Assembly (NCBI GenBank): GCA_000433115.1
Contig: FR892189.1
Location: forward strand, 27,017 to 43,183
Source: Ruminococcus sp. CAG:382
Lineage (GTDB): Bacteria > Bacillota > Clostridia > Oscillospirales > CAG-382
Direction: 5' to 3'
DNA length: 16,167 bases
A program made the translations under genes and the position numbers. Positions 6,917-13,633 of the stretch are shown here, in pieces (position 1 is the stretch's first letter; every line of letters starts with the position of its first letter). The notes beneath the pieces are model-generated. The model worked only from the letters and a program-made list of their open reading frames with translations, was not told the origin of the DNA and searched no databases.

Positions 6917-7030
6917 ATGAAAGTTAAGCCTTCTGTTAAAAAGATCTGCGAAAAATGCAAGATCATCAAAAGAAAAGGCAAGATCATGGTCATATGCGAA
7001 AACCCCAAGCATAAGCAGAAACAAGGATAG
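6917..7030 (+). CDS. rpmJ: 50S ribosomal protein L36
   Basis: L36 is the smallest large-subunit protein. This 37-aa product, MKVKPSVKKICEKCKIIKRK and onward, has the zinc-binding Cys11, Cys14, Cys27 and His32 of the zinc-containing form. A TTGGAGGT site (6904-6911) precedes the ATG. It lies 24 nt after infA and 15 nt before rpsM, the conserved Firmicutes order. It is too short for length-filtered gene calls. Confidence 0.97.
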   Translation: MKVKPSVKKICEKCKIIKRKGKIMVICENPKHKQKQG

Positions 7031-7045
7031 GAAAGAGGTGTAATC

Positions 7046-7414
7046 ATGGCTCGTATTTCCGGTGTTGACATTCCTAACGCAAAACGAGTTGAAATCGGTC
7101 TTTGCTATATTTATGGTATAGGCAGAAGCCGTTCCAATGAGATTCTTAAAAAAACCGGTATAAACCCCGATACTCGCTGCAAGGATCTTACCGAGGACGA
7201 AGTCGCAAAGCTTCGTGAAGTTATCGAAAACGATTACCTCGTTGAAGGTGACCTCAGAAGAGAAGTGGCTCTCAACATCAAGCGTATGGTAGAAATCGAC
7301 TGCTATCGCGGTCGCAGACACAAGAACGGTCTGCCCGTAAGAGGTCAGAGAACAAAGACCAACGCGAGAACCAGAAAAGGTCCCGTTAAGACAATCGCAA
7401 ACAAGAAGAAGTAA
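7046..7414 (+). CDS. rpsM: 30S ribosomal protein S13
   Basis: S13 sits in the head of the small subunit and forms bridges to L5 and contacts with P-site tRNA. The 122-aa product opens MARISGVDIPNAKRVEIGL, contains the helix-two-turn-helix YIYGIGRSRSNEIL, and ends with the basic tail that follows the signature CYRGRRHKNGLPVRGQRTKT. A GAAAGAGGTG site precedes the ATG. It begins the rpsM-rpsK-rpsD-rpoA-rplQ block, the alpha operon of E. coli, here joined to the spc genes without a terminator. Confidence 0.98.
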   Translation: MARISGVDIPNAKRVEIGLCYIYGIGRSRSNEILKKTGINPDTRCKDLTEDEVAKLREVIENDYLVEGDLRREVALNIKRMVEIDCYRGRRHKNGLPVRGQRTKTNARTRKGPVKTIANKKK

Positions 7415-7429
7415 AGGAGGAGTTATTAA

Positions 7430-7828
7430 ATGGCACAGGCACAGAAAAAGACCGCTGTCAGAAAGCGTCGCGAACGCAAAAATATCGAACACGGTTCTGC
7501 ACATATCTGCTCGAGCTTCAACAATACAATCGTTACTATCGCCGATCTCAACGGCAACACGATTTCATGGGCATCAGCCGGCGAACTCGGCTACAGAGGC
7601 TCCAGAAAGTCCACTCCGTTTGCAGCTCAGATGGCTGCTGAAACTGCAGCAAAGGCAGCAATGGAGCATGGTCTCAAGACTGTTGAAGTTTTCGTAAAAG
7701 GTCCCGGTCAGGGCAGAGAAGCGGCTATCAGAGCACTGCAGGTAACTGGACTTCAGGTTAACTCCATTAAGGACGTTACACCTATTCCTCATAACGGCTG
7801 CAGACCGCCCAAGAGAAGACGTGTTTAA
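7430..7828 (+). CDS. rpsK: 30S ribosomal protein S11
   Basis: S11 lies on the platform of the small subunit near the Shine-Dalgarno/anti-Shine-Dalgarno helix. The 132-aa product has a basic N-terminus, the block GSAHICSSFNNTIVTIADLNG and the C-terminal signature VKDVTPIPHNGCRPPKRRRV-like tail (the first residue here is I). AAAGGAGGAG precedes the ATG. The spacing from rpsM is 15 nt. The protein shows nothing unusual. Confidence 0.98.
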   Translation: MAQAQKKTAVRKRRERKNIEHGSAHICSSFNNTIVTIADLNGNTISWASAGELGYRGSRKSTPFAAQMAAETAAKAAMEHGLKTVEVFVKGPGQGREAAIRALQVTGLQVNSIKDVTPIPHNGCRPPKRRRV

Positions 7829-7849
7829 TCACAATACGGAGGAATTATA

Positions 7850-8482
7850 ATGGCTAAATATACTGGACCTGCTTGCAGACTTTGCCGCAGAGAAGGCACA
7901 AAGCTTATGCTGAAAGGCGATAAGTGTGTTTCCAACAAGTGTCCTCTGCTCAGACGCGAAAAAGCGCCCGGTCAGCATGGTATGGCAAACGGCAGAAAGA
8001 GAACAAAAGAATACGGTCTTCAGCTCAGAGAAAAGCAGAAGGCTAAGAGATACTATGGTATTTTAGAGAAGCAGTTTAAGAACTACTTCATCAAGGCAGA
8101 CAAAAAAGAAGGTCAGGCCGGTGAAAACCTGCTCACCCTCATCGAGCGCCGTCTTGATAACGTAGTTTACAGAATGGGCATGGCAGAGAGCCGTCGTGAA
8201 GCACGTCAGCTTGTCCTCCACGGTCATTTCACTGTCAACGGCAAGAGGGTTGATATCCCTTCCTATATCGTCAATCTCAATGACGTTGTAGCAGTCAAGG
8301 AATCAAGCCGCAAGTCGGAAAAGATTAAATCGCTTGTCGAAAATATCAGCGGCAGGGTTATCCCCGGCTGGCTCAGTGTCGATAAGGAAAACGCAGTTGC
8401 CACTGTTGCGGCTCTGCCTAAGAGAGAGGATATTGACTTCCCGTTCGAGGAGCATCTGATCGTCGAGTTGTACTCTAAATAA
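7850..8482 (+). CDS. rpsD: 30S ribosomal protein S4, zinc-binding form
   Basis: S4 nucleates small-subunit assembly and helps form the mRNA entry pore. The 210-aa product has an N-terminal zinc site (Cys9, Cys12, Cys26, Cys31) and the S4 RNA-binding domain (about residues 98-160, with RLDNVVYRMGMAESRREARQ and GHFTVNGKRV), and ends with the usual hydrophobic and acidic tail. In Bacillus subtilis rpsD is a separate autoregulated gene; here, as in many Clostridia, it sits in the operon between rpsK and rpoA. ACGGAGGA precedes the ATG. Confidence 0.98.
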   Translation: MAKYTGPACRLCRREGTKLMLKGDKCVSNKCPLLRREKAPGQHGMANGRKRTKEYGLQLREKQKAKRYYGILEKQFKNYFIKADKKEGQAGENLLTLIERRLDNVVYRMGMAESRREARQLVLHGHFTVNGKRVDIPSYIVNLNDVVAVKESSRKSEKIKSLVENISGRVIPGWLSVDKENAVATVAALPKREDIDFPFEEHLIVELYSK

Positions 8483-8511
8483 TCATTGACCGTAATAAGG
8501 AGGTTGTCGCA

Positions 8512-9462
8512 ATGATAGAAATCGAAAGACCGAATATTACCACCGCCGAACTCAGTGAGGACGGCAAGCACGGCACTTTTGTCATCGAACCCCTTGAACG
8601 CGGCTATGGCATTACTTTGGGTAACTCGCTCAGACGTGTGCTGCTCAGTTCTCTGCCCGGCGTCGCCGTAACAAACATAAAAATCGACGGCGTACTCCAC
8701 GAGATGCAGACAGTCAAGGGTGTCAAGGAAGACGTTACGGAAATCGTTCTCAACGTCAAACAGATAGTTGCAAGACTTTTCTCACAGACACCTAAAACCG
8801 TTATCATCAAAGAAATGGGCTGTACTGAAGTCACCGCCGGCTGCATAAAAGCCGACAGCGACATTGAGATACTCAATCCTGACCTTCATATCTGCACACT
8901 GGAAGACGGCGCTTCGTTCTATATGGAGCTTACCTTCGATCACGGCAGAGGATATGTTTCTTCCGAAAGAAACAAGCAGGCTGGAACACCTATCATCGGT
9001 GTAATTTACACGGATTCGATTTTCACCCCCGTAATCAACTGCAACTTTGATGTCCAGAAGACCAGGGTCGGCAATATAGTTGACTACGATAAACTGGTAT
9101 TGCAGCTCACCACCAACGGTACAATCAACGCAAAAGAGGCTGTTTCGCTTGCAGCAAAGATTCTCAGTGAGCATCTTAATCTGTTCGTGCAGCTTTCCGA
9201 TGAAGCGATAAACACCGAGGTCATGGTGGAAAGAGAAGAGACCGTCAAGGAACGCGTACTTGAAATGACTATCGAAGAGCTTGATATGTCGGTTCGTTCT
9301 TTCAACTGTCTCAAGCGTGCCGGTATCGATACCGTTGAAGATCTCACAAACCGCACCGAGGAAGATATGATCAAGGTGAGAAACCTTGGAAAGAAGTCCC
9401 TCGAAGAAGTCATTCAGAAGCTTCAGTCACTCGGACTGTCGCTGAAGAAAACCGACGAATGA
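8512..9462 (+). CDS. rpoA: DNA-directed RNA polymerase subunit alpha
   Basis: The alpha subunit dimerises to start RNA polymerase assembly and its C-terminal domain binds UP elements and activators. The 316-aa length is typical. The N-terminal domain has FVIEPLERGYGITLGNSLRR and the LLSSLPGVAV block. The linker begins near residue 235, and the C-terminal domain (about 250-312) carries VRSFNCLKRAGI, with the conserved DNA-contacting Arg, and VRNLGKKSLEEV. AAGGAGG is well placed before the ATG. The gene lies 29 nt after rpsD and 36 nt before rplQ. Confidence 0.98.
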   Translation: MIEIERPNITTAELSEDGKHGTFVIEPLERGYGITLGNSLRRVLLSSLPGVAVTNIKIDGVLHEMQTVKGVKEDVTEIVLNVKQIVARLFSQTPKTVIIKEMGCTEVTAGCIKADSDIEILNPDLHICTLEDGASFYMELTFDHGRGYVSSERNKQAGTPIIGVIYTDSIFTPVINCNFDVQKTRVGNIVDYDKLVLQLTTNGTINAKEAVSLAAKILSEHLNLFVQLSDEAINTEVMVEREETVKERVLEMTIEELDMSVRSFNCLKRAGIDTVEDLTNRTEEDMIKVRNLGKKSLEEVIQKLQSLGLSLKKTDE

Positions 9463-9498
9463 ATTGATTGATATAAAACAAAGAAGGAGGCAACCTAA

Positions 9499-9930
9499 AT
9501 GCCCGGAACCAGAAAATTGGGCAGGACTACTGACCACAGAATGTCTATGCTGAAAGGTATGACGACTTTTCTGCTTGAAAACGGTAAGATCGAAACGACC
9601 GTAACCCGTGCCAAGGAAGTCAGTGCCCTCGCCGATAAGATGATTACATTAGGCAAGGAAAACACCCTCACCTCCAAGAGACGTGCATTCGCATTCCTCA
9701 AGAAGGAAGAGGTCGTTTATAAGCTCTTTAATAAAATCGCACCCTTTTATGCCGACAGAAACGGTGGCTATACCCGTGTTCTCAAAACCGGTCCCCGCCG
9801 TGGTGACGGTGCCGAAATGGCTATCGTAACCTTCGTTGATGCTGATAAGCTCTATAAGAAGGAAGAACCCGCAAAGGATTCCAAGAAGGCTAAAAAGGCT
9901 GACGAAGCAAAGGCTGAGGCAAAAGCGTAA
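9499..9930 (+). CDS. rplQ: 50S ribosomal protein L17 with charged C-terminal tail
   Basis: L17 lies near the exit side of the large subunit. The core (residues 1 to about 117) has the family blocks RKLGRTTDHRMSMLKGM, EKIETTVTRAKE-like KIETTVTRAKEV, and the RNGGYTRVLKTGPRRGDGAEMA signature. The protein then continues with about 25 residues made almost wholly of Lys, Ala, Glu and Asp, giving 143 aa against a usual ~115-130. Such tails occur in some lineages and look disordered. AGAAGGAGG precedes the ATG. This is the last gene of the super-operon; a strong terminator starts 34 nt after its stop. Confidence 0.98.
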   Translation: MPGTRKLGRTTDHRMSMLKGMTTFLLENGKIETTVTRAKEVSALADKMITLGKENTLTSKRRAFAFLKKEEVVYKLFNKIAPFYADRNGGYTRVLKTGPRRGDGAEMAIVTFVDADKLYKKEEPAKDSKKAKKADEAKAEAKA

Positions 9931-9964
9931 GCAACATTTGCACGCCTTTCGGTTTGTTGTATAT

Positions 9965-9993
9965 GCGGGGCGCATTTGCGCCCCGCTTTGCTT
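9965..9993 (+). terminator. Intrinsic terminator of the ribosomal super-operon
   Basis: A perfect 9-bp GC-rich stem (9965-9973 with 9978-9986) closes an ATTT loop and is followed by a T-rich run (CTTTGCTT). It begins 34 nt after the rplQ stop, where the operon is expected to end. The next gene starts 47 nt later and may be expressed by read-through. Confidence 0.92.
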
Positions 9994-10039
9994 ATTATGG
10001 GGACAATATAGTCTCACTGCAAATATATGAGGTAAATCT

Positions 10040-10249
10040 ATGAGCTGTCTTGTGGGAACACTTGTATTGAATGGCGGAGAAAAGGTCGTCATAACTTTTG
10101 ACGACGGCAGAAAGCTCAAAGGGATATATATCGAAACCTATGGATACAATCATATCTTCAGGCTGTCCAACGGTAACGATATGAAACTCTCCAACCACTT
10201 CATGCATCTCAAAGGTATCAGAGTAGATGCGGATAAGGGAAGCGAGTAA
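10040..10249 (+). CDS. Small beta-rich hypothetical protein (69 aa)
   Basis: I do not recognise this protein with confidence. A TGAGGT ribosome binding site (10028-10033) is well placed before the ATG. Alternating hydrophobic residues predict several short beta strands: SCLVGTLVLNG, KVVITFDDGRKLKGIYIET, YNHIFRLSNGNDMKL, then FMHLKGIRV. The V-x-I-x-F-D-D-G-R-x-L-x-G-I pattern followed by YGYN recalls the Sm1 motif of LSm/Hfq-like or other small SH3-like barrels, but the spacing to the Asn is one residue short, so this is only a hint. It stands alone between the rplQ terminator and the ABC-exporter promoter. No clear promoter of its own was found. Confidence 0.7.
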   Translation: MSCLVGTLVLNGGEKVVITFDDGRKLKGIYIETYGYNHIFRLSNGNDMKLSNHFMHLKGIRVDADKGSE

Positions 10250-10420
10250 ATCGTAACGGTCTTCGCGGATGAAACCGCGCCCGTGTTGAAAATTTCATAG
10301 GCGTCTTTGCATACTTTTTACCTGGTTTTACGTCAAAATCACTTGACAAAAACGATATGATTGAATATAATAACTGAGGTTGCATATCAAAGATCCTTTC
10401 GGAAGTCAGGAGCATATTAA
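10250..10420. other. Intergenic region ahead of the ABC exporter
   Basis: This 171-nt stretch holds no credible gene. It contains a short 5-bp inverted repeat (10264-10268 with 10275-10279) without a T-run, which is too weak to call a terminator, and the consensus promoter listed separately at 10343-10371. Confidence 0.6.
10343..10371 (+). promoter_or_regulatory. Perfect consensus sigma-A/sigma-70 promoter
   Basis: TTGACA at 10343-10348 and TATAAT at 10366-10371 match the consensus at all twelve positions with an ideal 17-nt spacer. It points at the ABC-transporter genes 50 nt downstream. Such a strong, unadorned promoter suggests either high constitutive expression or control by a repressor. 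No clear operator palindrome overlaps it by eye. Confidence 0.93.
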
Positions 10421-11329
10421 ATGGAAAACGCGCACATAATCGAAATAGAACATCTGAAGAAATCCTTCGGCGATGTAAAAGCTGTAAACGATTTGTCGTT
10501 CAATGTCCGCCAGGGGGAGCTTTTTGCCTTTCTCGGCGTAAACGGAGCAGGGAAATCCACCACGATTTCAATAATTTGCGGTCAGCTCGATAAAGATGCC
10601 GGCAACGTCACCGTGTGCGGCGAAAGTATTGAACACGGTCTTGATAAAATCGCGCGCCGCCTCGGCGTTGTGTTCCAGAATTCCGTGCTTGATCAGGCTC
10701 TTTCAGTACGTGATAATCTCAGAAGTCGCGCTGCGCTTTACGGTATAAACGGAGCCGATTTCAAAAAACGTCTTGCAGAACTTGCAGAGCTTCTCGACTT
10801 CGGCGATTTGCTCGGCAGAACAGTCGGAAAACTGTCCGGAGGTCAGCGCCGAAGAATAGACATCGCACGTGCGCTTGTCCATAAGCCCGAAATACTTATT
10901 CTCGACGAACCGACTACGGGACTCGACCCTCAGACGAGAAAACTCCTGTGGGAAGTGGTATCAGACCTGCGTAAAAAGGAAAACATGACTGTTTTCCTGA
11001 CGACTCACTACATGGAAGAAGCTGCCGATGCCGATTATGTCATTATTCTTGACAGCGGGAAAATTGCCGCAGAAGGCACCCCGCTTGCGCTCAAAAACCG
11101 GTACACGGGCGATTTCATAACAATTTACGGTCTTACAGACGCGCAGATCAATGAGCTTGATATGCCGCATGAGTCTTTGCGCGATGCAATACGTGTTGCC
11201 GTGCCGGATACCGCTGCTGCGACCGCATTGATAATAAAGCATCCGGATCTTTTCAGAGATTATGAAATCACAAAAGGAAAAATGGACGATGTTTTCCTTG
11301 CCGTGACCGGTCATATGCTCAATGTGTAA
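10421..11329 (+). CDS. ABC-2 type exporter, ATP-binding subunit
   Basis: This is the ATPase of a two-gene ABC exporter of the DrrA/CcmA-like class, which hydrolyses ATP at the membrane to drive export. In 302 aa it has Walker A GVNGAGKST (39-47), the Q-loop in VVFQ (Gln86), signature LSGGQ (138-142), Walker B ILILDEP with catalytic Glu163, the D-loop GLDP and the switch His196 in TTHYMEEA. The last ~85 residues form the extra C-terminal domain common in this class. AGGAG precedes the ATG, and a consensus promoter lies upstream. The permease gene follows after 15 nt. Substrate cannot be told from sequence; drug, lipid or peptide export are all possible. Confidence 0.93.
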   Translation: MENAHIIEIEHLKKSFGDVKAVNDLSFNVRQGELFAFLGVNGAGKSTTISIICGQLDKDAGNVTVCGESIEHGLDKIARRLGVVFQNSVLDQALSVRDNLRSRAALYGINGADFKKRLAELAELLDFGDLLGRTVGKLSGGQRRRIDIARALVHKPEILILDEPTTGLDPQTRKLLWEVVSDLRKKENMTVFLTTHYMEEAADADYVIILDSGKIAAEGTPLALKNRYTGDFITIYGLTDAQINELDMPHESLRDAIRVAVPDTAAATALIIKHPDLFRDYEITKGKMDDVFLAVTGHMLNV

Positions 11330-11344
11330 GAGAGGTGTTCGATA

Positions 11345-12238
11345 ATGACAGGACTTTGGAATCTCATAAAACGTAACTGTAAACTGTTTTTCAAGGACAA
11401 GGGGATGTTTTTCTCGTCGCTCATAACGCCGGTTATACTCCTTGTGCTTTACGCAACCTTTCTTGCTTCCGTTTACCGTGACAGCTTTGCTTCCGCAATG
11501 CCGGAAGGCTTTTCAATAGACGCATCGCTGATCGATGCCACCGTTGCGGCGCAGCTTATTTCGTCGCTTCTCGCGGTGTCGTGCGTGACTGTGGCTTTTT
11601 GTTCGAACCTGCTTATCGTTCAGGACAAGATAACCGGTGCGAGACGCGATATAACCGTGTCGCCCGTGAAGCGTTCAACACTTGCCGTTTCATATTTCTG
11701 CGCTTCGGCAGCCACCACGCTGATAATCAGCTTTGCAGCCCTTGCCGTTTGCCTTGTTTATCTCGCCAATGCGGGGTGGTATATGAGCTGTGCCGATGTG
11801 CTTTGCTTTGCGCTTGATGTTGTGCTGGTGACTCTTTTCGGCGTCGCATTGTCGTCCTGCGTGAATTTCCCGCTCACAACGCAGGGACAGATGTCTGCGG
11901 TCGGAACGATCGTCAGCGCGGGCTACGGCTTCCTGTGCGGCGCATATATGCCGATATCCAACTTTTCGGAAGGGCTTCAGAAGGTCATGTCGTTCCTGCC
12001 GGGTACATACGGCACCAGCCTGATACGTAATCACGCCCTTGCGGGAGTTTATCGTGAAATGTCTCGCGTCGGCTTTCCGGATGAGGTGGTCGAGATGATA
12101 AAGGATTCGATCGACTGCAACCTCTATTTCTTCGGCACAAAGGTCGAGATAGGCACGATGTATATCATCATGGCAGCCACCGTTGCCGTTCTTGTCGCCG
12201 TGTATGTGACGCTCAATATCTGCTTCAAAAAGAGATAG
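11345..12238 (+). CDS. ABC-2 type exporter, membrane permease
   Basis: This 297-aa membrane protein is the partner of the preceding ATPase. About six hydrophobic segments are visible (near residues 22-44, 66-92, 113-141, 149-172, 184-203 and 270-292), the layout of ABC-2/DrrB-type permeases. A loop with QDKITGARRDITVSPVKRS after the second segment and GAYMPISNFSEGLQKVMSFL before the last are typical of the family. AGAGGTG precedes the ATG, and the two genes are surely co-transcribed. The substrate is unknown. A terminator follows at about 12296. Confidence 0.92.
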   Translation: MTGLWNLIKRNCKLFFKDKGMFFSSLITPVILLVLYATFLASVYRDSFASAMPEGFSIDASLIDATVAAQLISSLLAVSCVTVAFCSNLLIVQDKITGARRDITVSPVKRSTLAVSYFCASAATTLIISFAALAVCLVYLANAGWYMSCADVLCFALDVVLVTLFGVALSSCVNFPLTTQGQMSAVGTIVSAGYGFLCGAYMPISNFSEGLQKVMSFLPGTYGTSLIRNHALAGVYREMSRVGFPDEVVEMIKDSIDCNLYFFGTKVEIGTMYIIMAATVAVLVAVYVTLNICFKKR

Positions 12239-12262
12239 CTCTTTACCCACAATTAATAATAT

Positions 12263-12287
12263 CGGAATTATACCGGAATAATTCCGG
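12263..12287 (+). repeat. Nested palindrome after the exporter permease
   Basis: Two overlapping inverted repeats lie 25 nt after the permease stop. One is a 9-bp perfect stem (12263-12271 with 12278-12286) around an ACCGGA loop. The other is the palindrome CCGGAATAATTCCGG at 12273-12287, with a single central base. They share bases and so exclude each other as RNA folds; as DNA the second resembles an operator. The 13 nt GAATAATTCCGGA (12276-12288) recurs at 12526-12538. Confidence 0.65.
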
Positions 12288-12295
12288 ACAAAATC

Positions 12296-12339
12296 GATCG
12301 GAGGTCGCACGTAAATGGCGGCCGCCGATCAATTTTATT
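12296..12339 (+). terminator. Intrinsic terminator of the ABC-exporter operon
   Basis: Arms 12296-12308 and 12318-12330 form a 13-position stem with one A-G mismatch and one G-U pair around a 9-nt loop, followed by AATTTTATT. An A-run precedes it on the 5' side, so it may act weakly on both strands. It lies 58 nt after the permease stop. Confidence 0.75.
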
Positions 12340-12382
12340 GCTTATTCTGTCACGATAATTGCATGTTTTCCGTATTCAAGGG

Positions 12383-12411
12383 TTGCATAATTGAAAAAAC
12401 TATGATATACT
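12383..12411 (+). promoter_or_regulatory. Likely sigma-A promoter for the 201-aa protein gene
   Basis: TTGCAT (12383-12388, three of six consensus bases) and TATACT (12406-12411, five of six) are separated by 17 nt in an AT-rich stretch. It lies just downstream of the exporter terminator and about 20 nt ahead of the small ORF at 12432. The -35 box is weak, so this is a moderate-confidence call. Confidence 0.6.
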
Positions 12412-12431
12412 GAAATTATAAAGAGGCGAAA

Positions 12432-12527
12432 ATGCCTGAAATCAGCCGAAAACGACTGCCTGCAAACAAGTCCGCCCGAACGGTCTTCATAGCTTACGGG
12501 GCGGAGCATCAATGCGCAGTGCCATGA
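12432..12527 (+). CDS. Possible 31-aa leader peptide
   Basis: A short ORF (MPEISRKRLPANKSARTVFI then AYGAEHQCAVP) begins 5 nt after AGAGG (12422-12426) and about 20 nt after the predicted -10 box. It ends just before the ribosome binding site of the 201-aa protein at 12548. The position is what one expects of a leader peptide or uORF. There is no run of a single amino acid that would suggest classical attenuation, and no homologue that I recognise. It could equally be an untranslated leader with a chance ORF. Confidence 0.35.
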   Translation: MPEISRKRLPANKSARTVFIAYGAEHQCAVP

Positions 12528-12547
12528 ATAATTCCGGAGGTGCTTTT

Positions 12548-13153
12548 ATGAAAAAGGTCTTGGTTTTACTCGCGTTGTTCCTGTTTTTGTTCACCATTGC
12601 ATTTGTTGAGATTTTCTGCATTGACGAATATGTCAAGCCGGATAAAGAACCGCTTTCTTCGGAGCAGCAGGAAATTGCCGACAGATATTATGAGATGATG
12701 CTCCGCGAATATCCTTCGTTCAAGGCGATCCCGCGTGAAATGCTGTCCGAAGCGGTCTATCAGGGGGTTGACGGGTATATGTCGGTCAAATATACATTCT
12801 GTCTCGGCGGAATTCCGACAGATTGCTATGCCGATTTTTCAAAAGGACCGGACGATTCCGAAGGAAAATGGTATAAGAGCGAAAATATTTTCATGAAGTA
12901 TTATTCAACCGGGCTTACGGAAAAGCAGATGACGGAGATGCGCGCCGAAATCGAAAATCAGATATTGCAGCTGGTTGATGAATACAAGCTCAAAAGAGAA
13001 GGAATGGAAGAAGAGACGGTGCTCTACTGGCGCATTGAAAAAGGCAGAATGCATCTCGCCGGTGAATATCTCGCGCCTGTGATCCCGGAAACGGTCAGAT
13101 GGTTCCCGTGCGGCGATCATGCACATATTTTCGGATACGCGGCTCTTGAATGA
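12548..13153 (+). CDS. Unrecognised membrane-anchored or exported protein (201 aa)
   Basis: I do not recognise the family. The ATG at 12548 was chosen over the upstream in-frame ATG codons at 12512 and 12524 because GGAGGT (12536-12541) sits 6 nt before it and the protein then starts MKKVLVLLALFLFLFTIAFV, a textbook signal or anchor sequence (hydrophobic residues ~4-23). There is no lipoprotein Cys box. The remaining ~175 residues are soluble, rich in Glu, Lys, Met and Tyr, with two cysteines in the CLGGIPTDCYADF segment and one near the end (FPCGDH). A charged helix with EKQMTEMRAEIENQILQLVD lies in the second half. It would face the outside of the cell. It is alone between the exporter operon and the broken regulator. 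Confidence 0.75.
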   Translation: MKKVLVLLALFLFLFTIAFVEIFCIDEYVKPDKEPLSSEQQEIADRYYEMMLREYPSFKAIPREMLSEAVYQGVDGYMSVKYTFCLGGIPTDCYADFSKGPDDSEGKWYKSENIFMKYYSTGLTEKQMTEMRAEIENQILQLVDEYKLKREGMEEETVLYWRIEKGRMHLAGEYLAPVIPETVRWFPCGDHAHIFGYAALE

Positions 13154-13217
13154 GTTCGGGAGGACGCAAAGGACAAAAGACAGCAAGCAAAGTCGGGAAA
13201 TATCCGCCGAAGCGGTG

Positions 13218-13223
13218 TATAAT
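13218..13223 (+). promoter_or_regulatory. Orphan -10 box ahead of the regulator relic
   Basis: A perfect TATAAT lies 32 nt before the ATG of the AraC-type pseudogene, but the -35 position 17 nt upstream reads GGGAAA, far from consensus. An AAGGAG ribosome binding site at 13241-13246 is well preserved. Both probably served the regulator before it broke. Confidence 0.45.
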
Positions 13224-13255
13224 AGCGGTACAGCAAAACAAAGGAGCGAAACAGC

Positions 13256-13596
13256 ATGGAATGGATGGCTGTTATAGGCGATTCGATTCAGTATAGGCGA
13301 TTCGATTCAGTATATCGAGGAACATATCACGGATGACATAACCACGGACAACATCGCAAAAGCTGTCAATGTGTTTCCGACTGCAGTTGGGCGGTTTCCT
13401 CTGTAAAGGTGCGTTGCCGCAGGCACTTCAGAAGGTCAACGAAATGATTTACACCGAATGGCTGACTGCAACAAAGGATTATGAATTCGCTGCCGGTTAC
13501 TGCGTTGAATACTACGGCGATCCGATGAATTATGAAAACGGAACAGCCGACGAAAACTATTACTGCGAGATCTGGATTCCGGTAAAAAAGAAATGA
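13256..13596 (+). pseudogene. AraC/effector-binding (Rob/GyrI-like) regulator relic
   Basis: This was an AraC-family regulator with a C-terminal effector-binding domain, normally about 280-300 aa; only 341 nt remain. The N-terminus MEWMAVIGDSIQYIEEHITD, with DDITTDNIAKAVNV after it, matches the start of the AraC DNA-binding domain. The end, ALQKVNEMIYTEWL then EYYGDPMNYENGT and DENYYCEIWIPVKKK, matches the last part of the GyrI-like domain. Three reading frames are needed to read the pieces. A 19-bp tandem duplication (13273-13291 and 13292-13310) shifts the first frame, and an internal deletion around 13370-13410 removes the second helix-turn-helix and most of the effector domain. The preserved wording of both ends suggests recent decay. 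Intact relatives often sit beside the genes they control. Confidence 0.88.
13273..13310 (+). repeat. 19-bp perfect tandem duplication
   Basis: The unit TATAGGCGATTCGATTCAG occurs twice back to back (13273-13291, 13292-13310) with no differences. As 19 is not a multiple of three, it shifts the reading frame of the AraC-type gene. Removing one copy restores a continuous N-terminal AraC-like reading (IQYIEEH). The lack of divergence points to a recent replication-slippage event. Confidence 0.95.
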
Positions 13597-13633
13597 CGGT
13601 ATAACCGATAAAAATCGCATATGGAGCGGAATT

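Noticed and set aside
10264..10279. Short inverted repeat after the 69-aa gene as a terminator
   Set aside because: It has only five pairs and no T-run.
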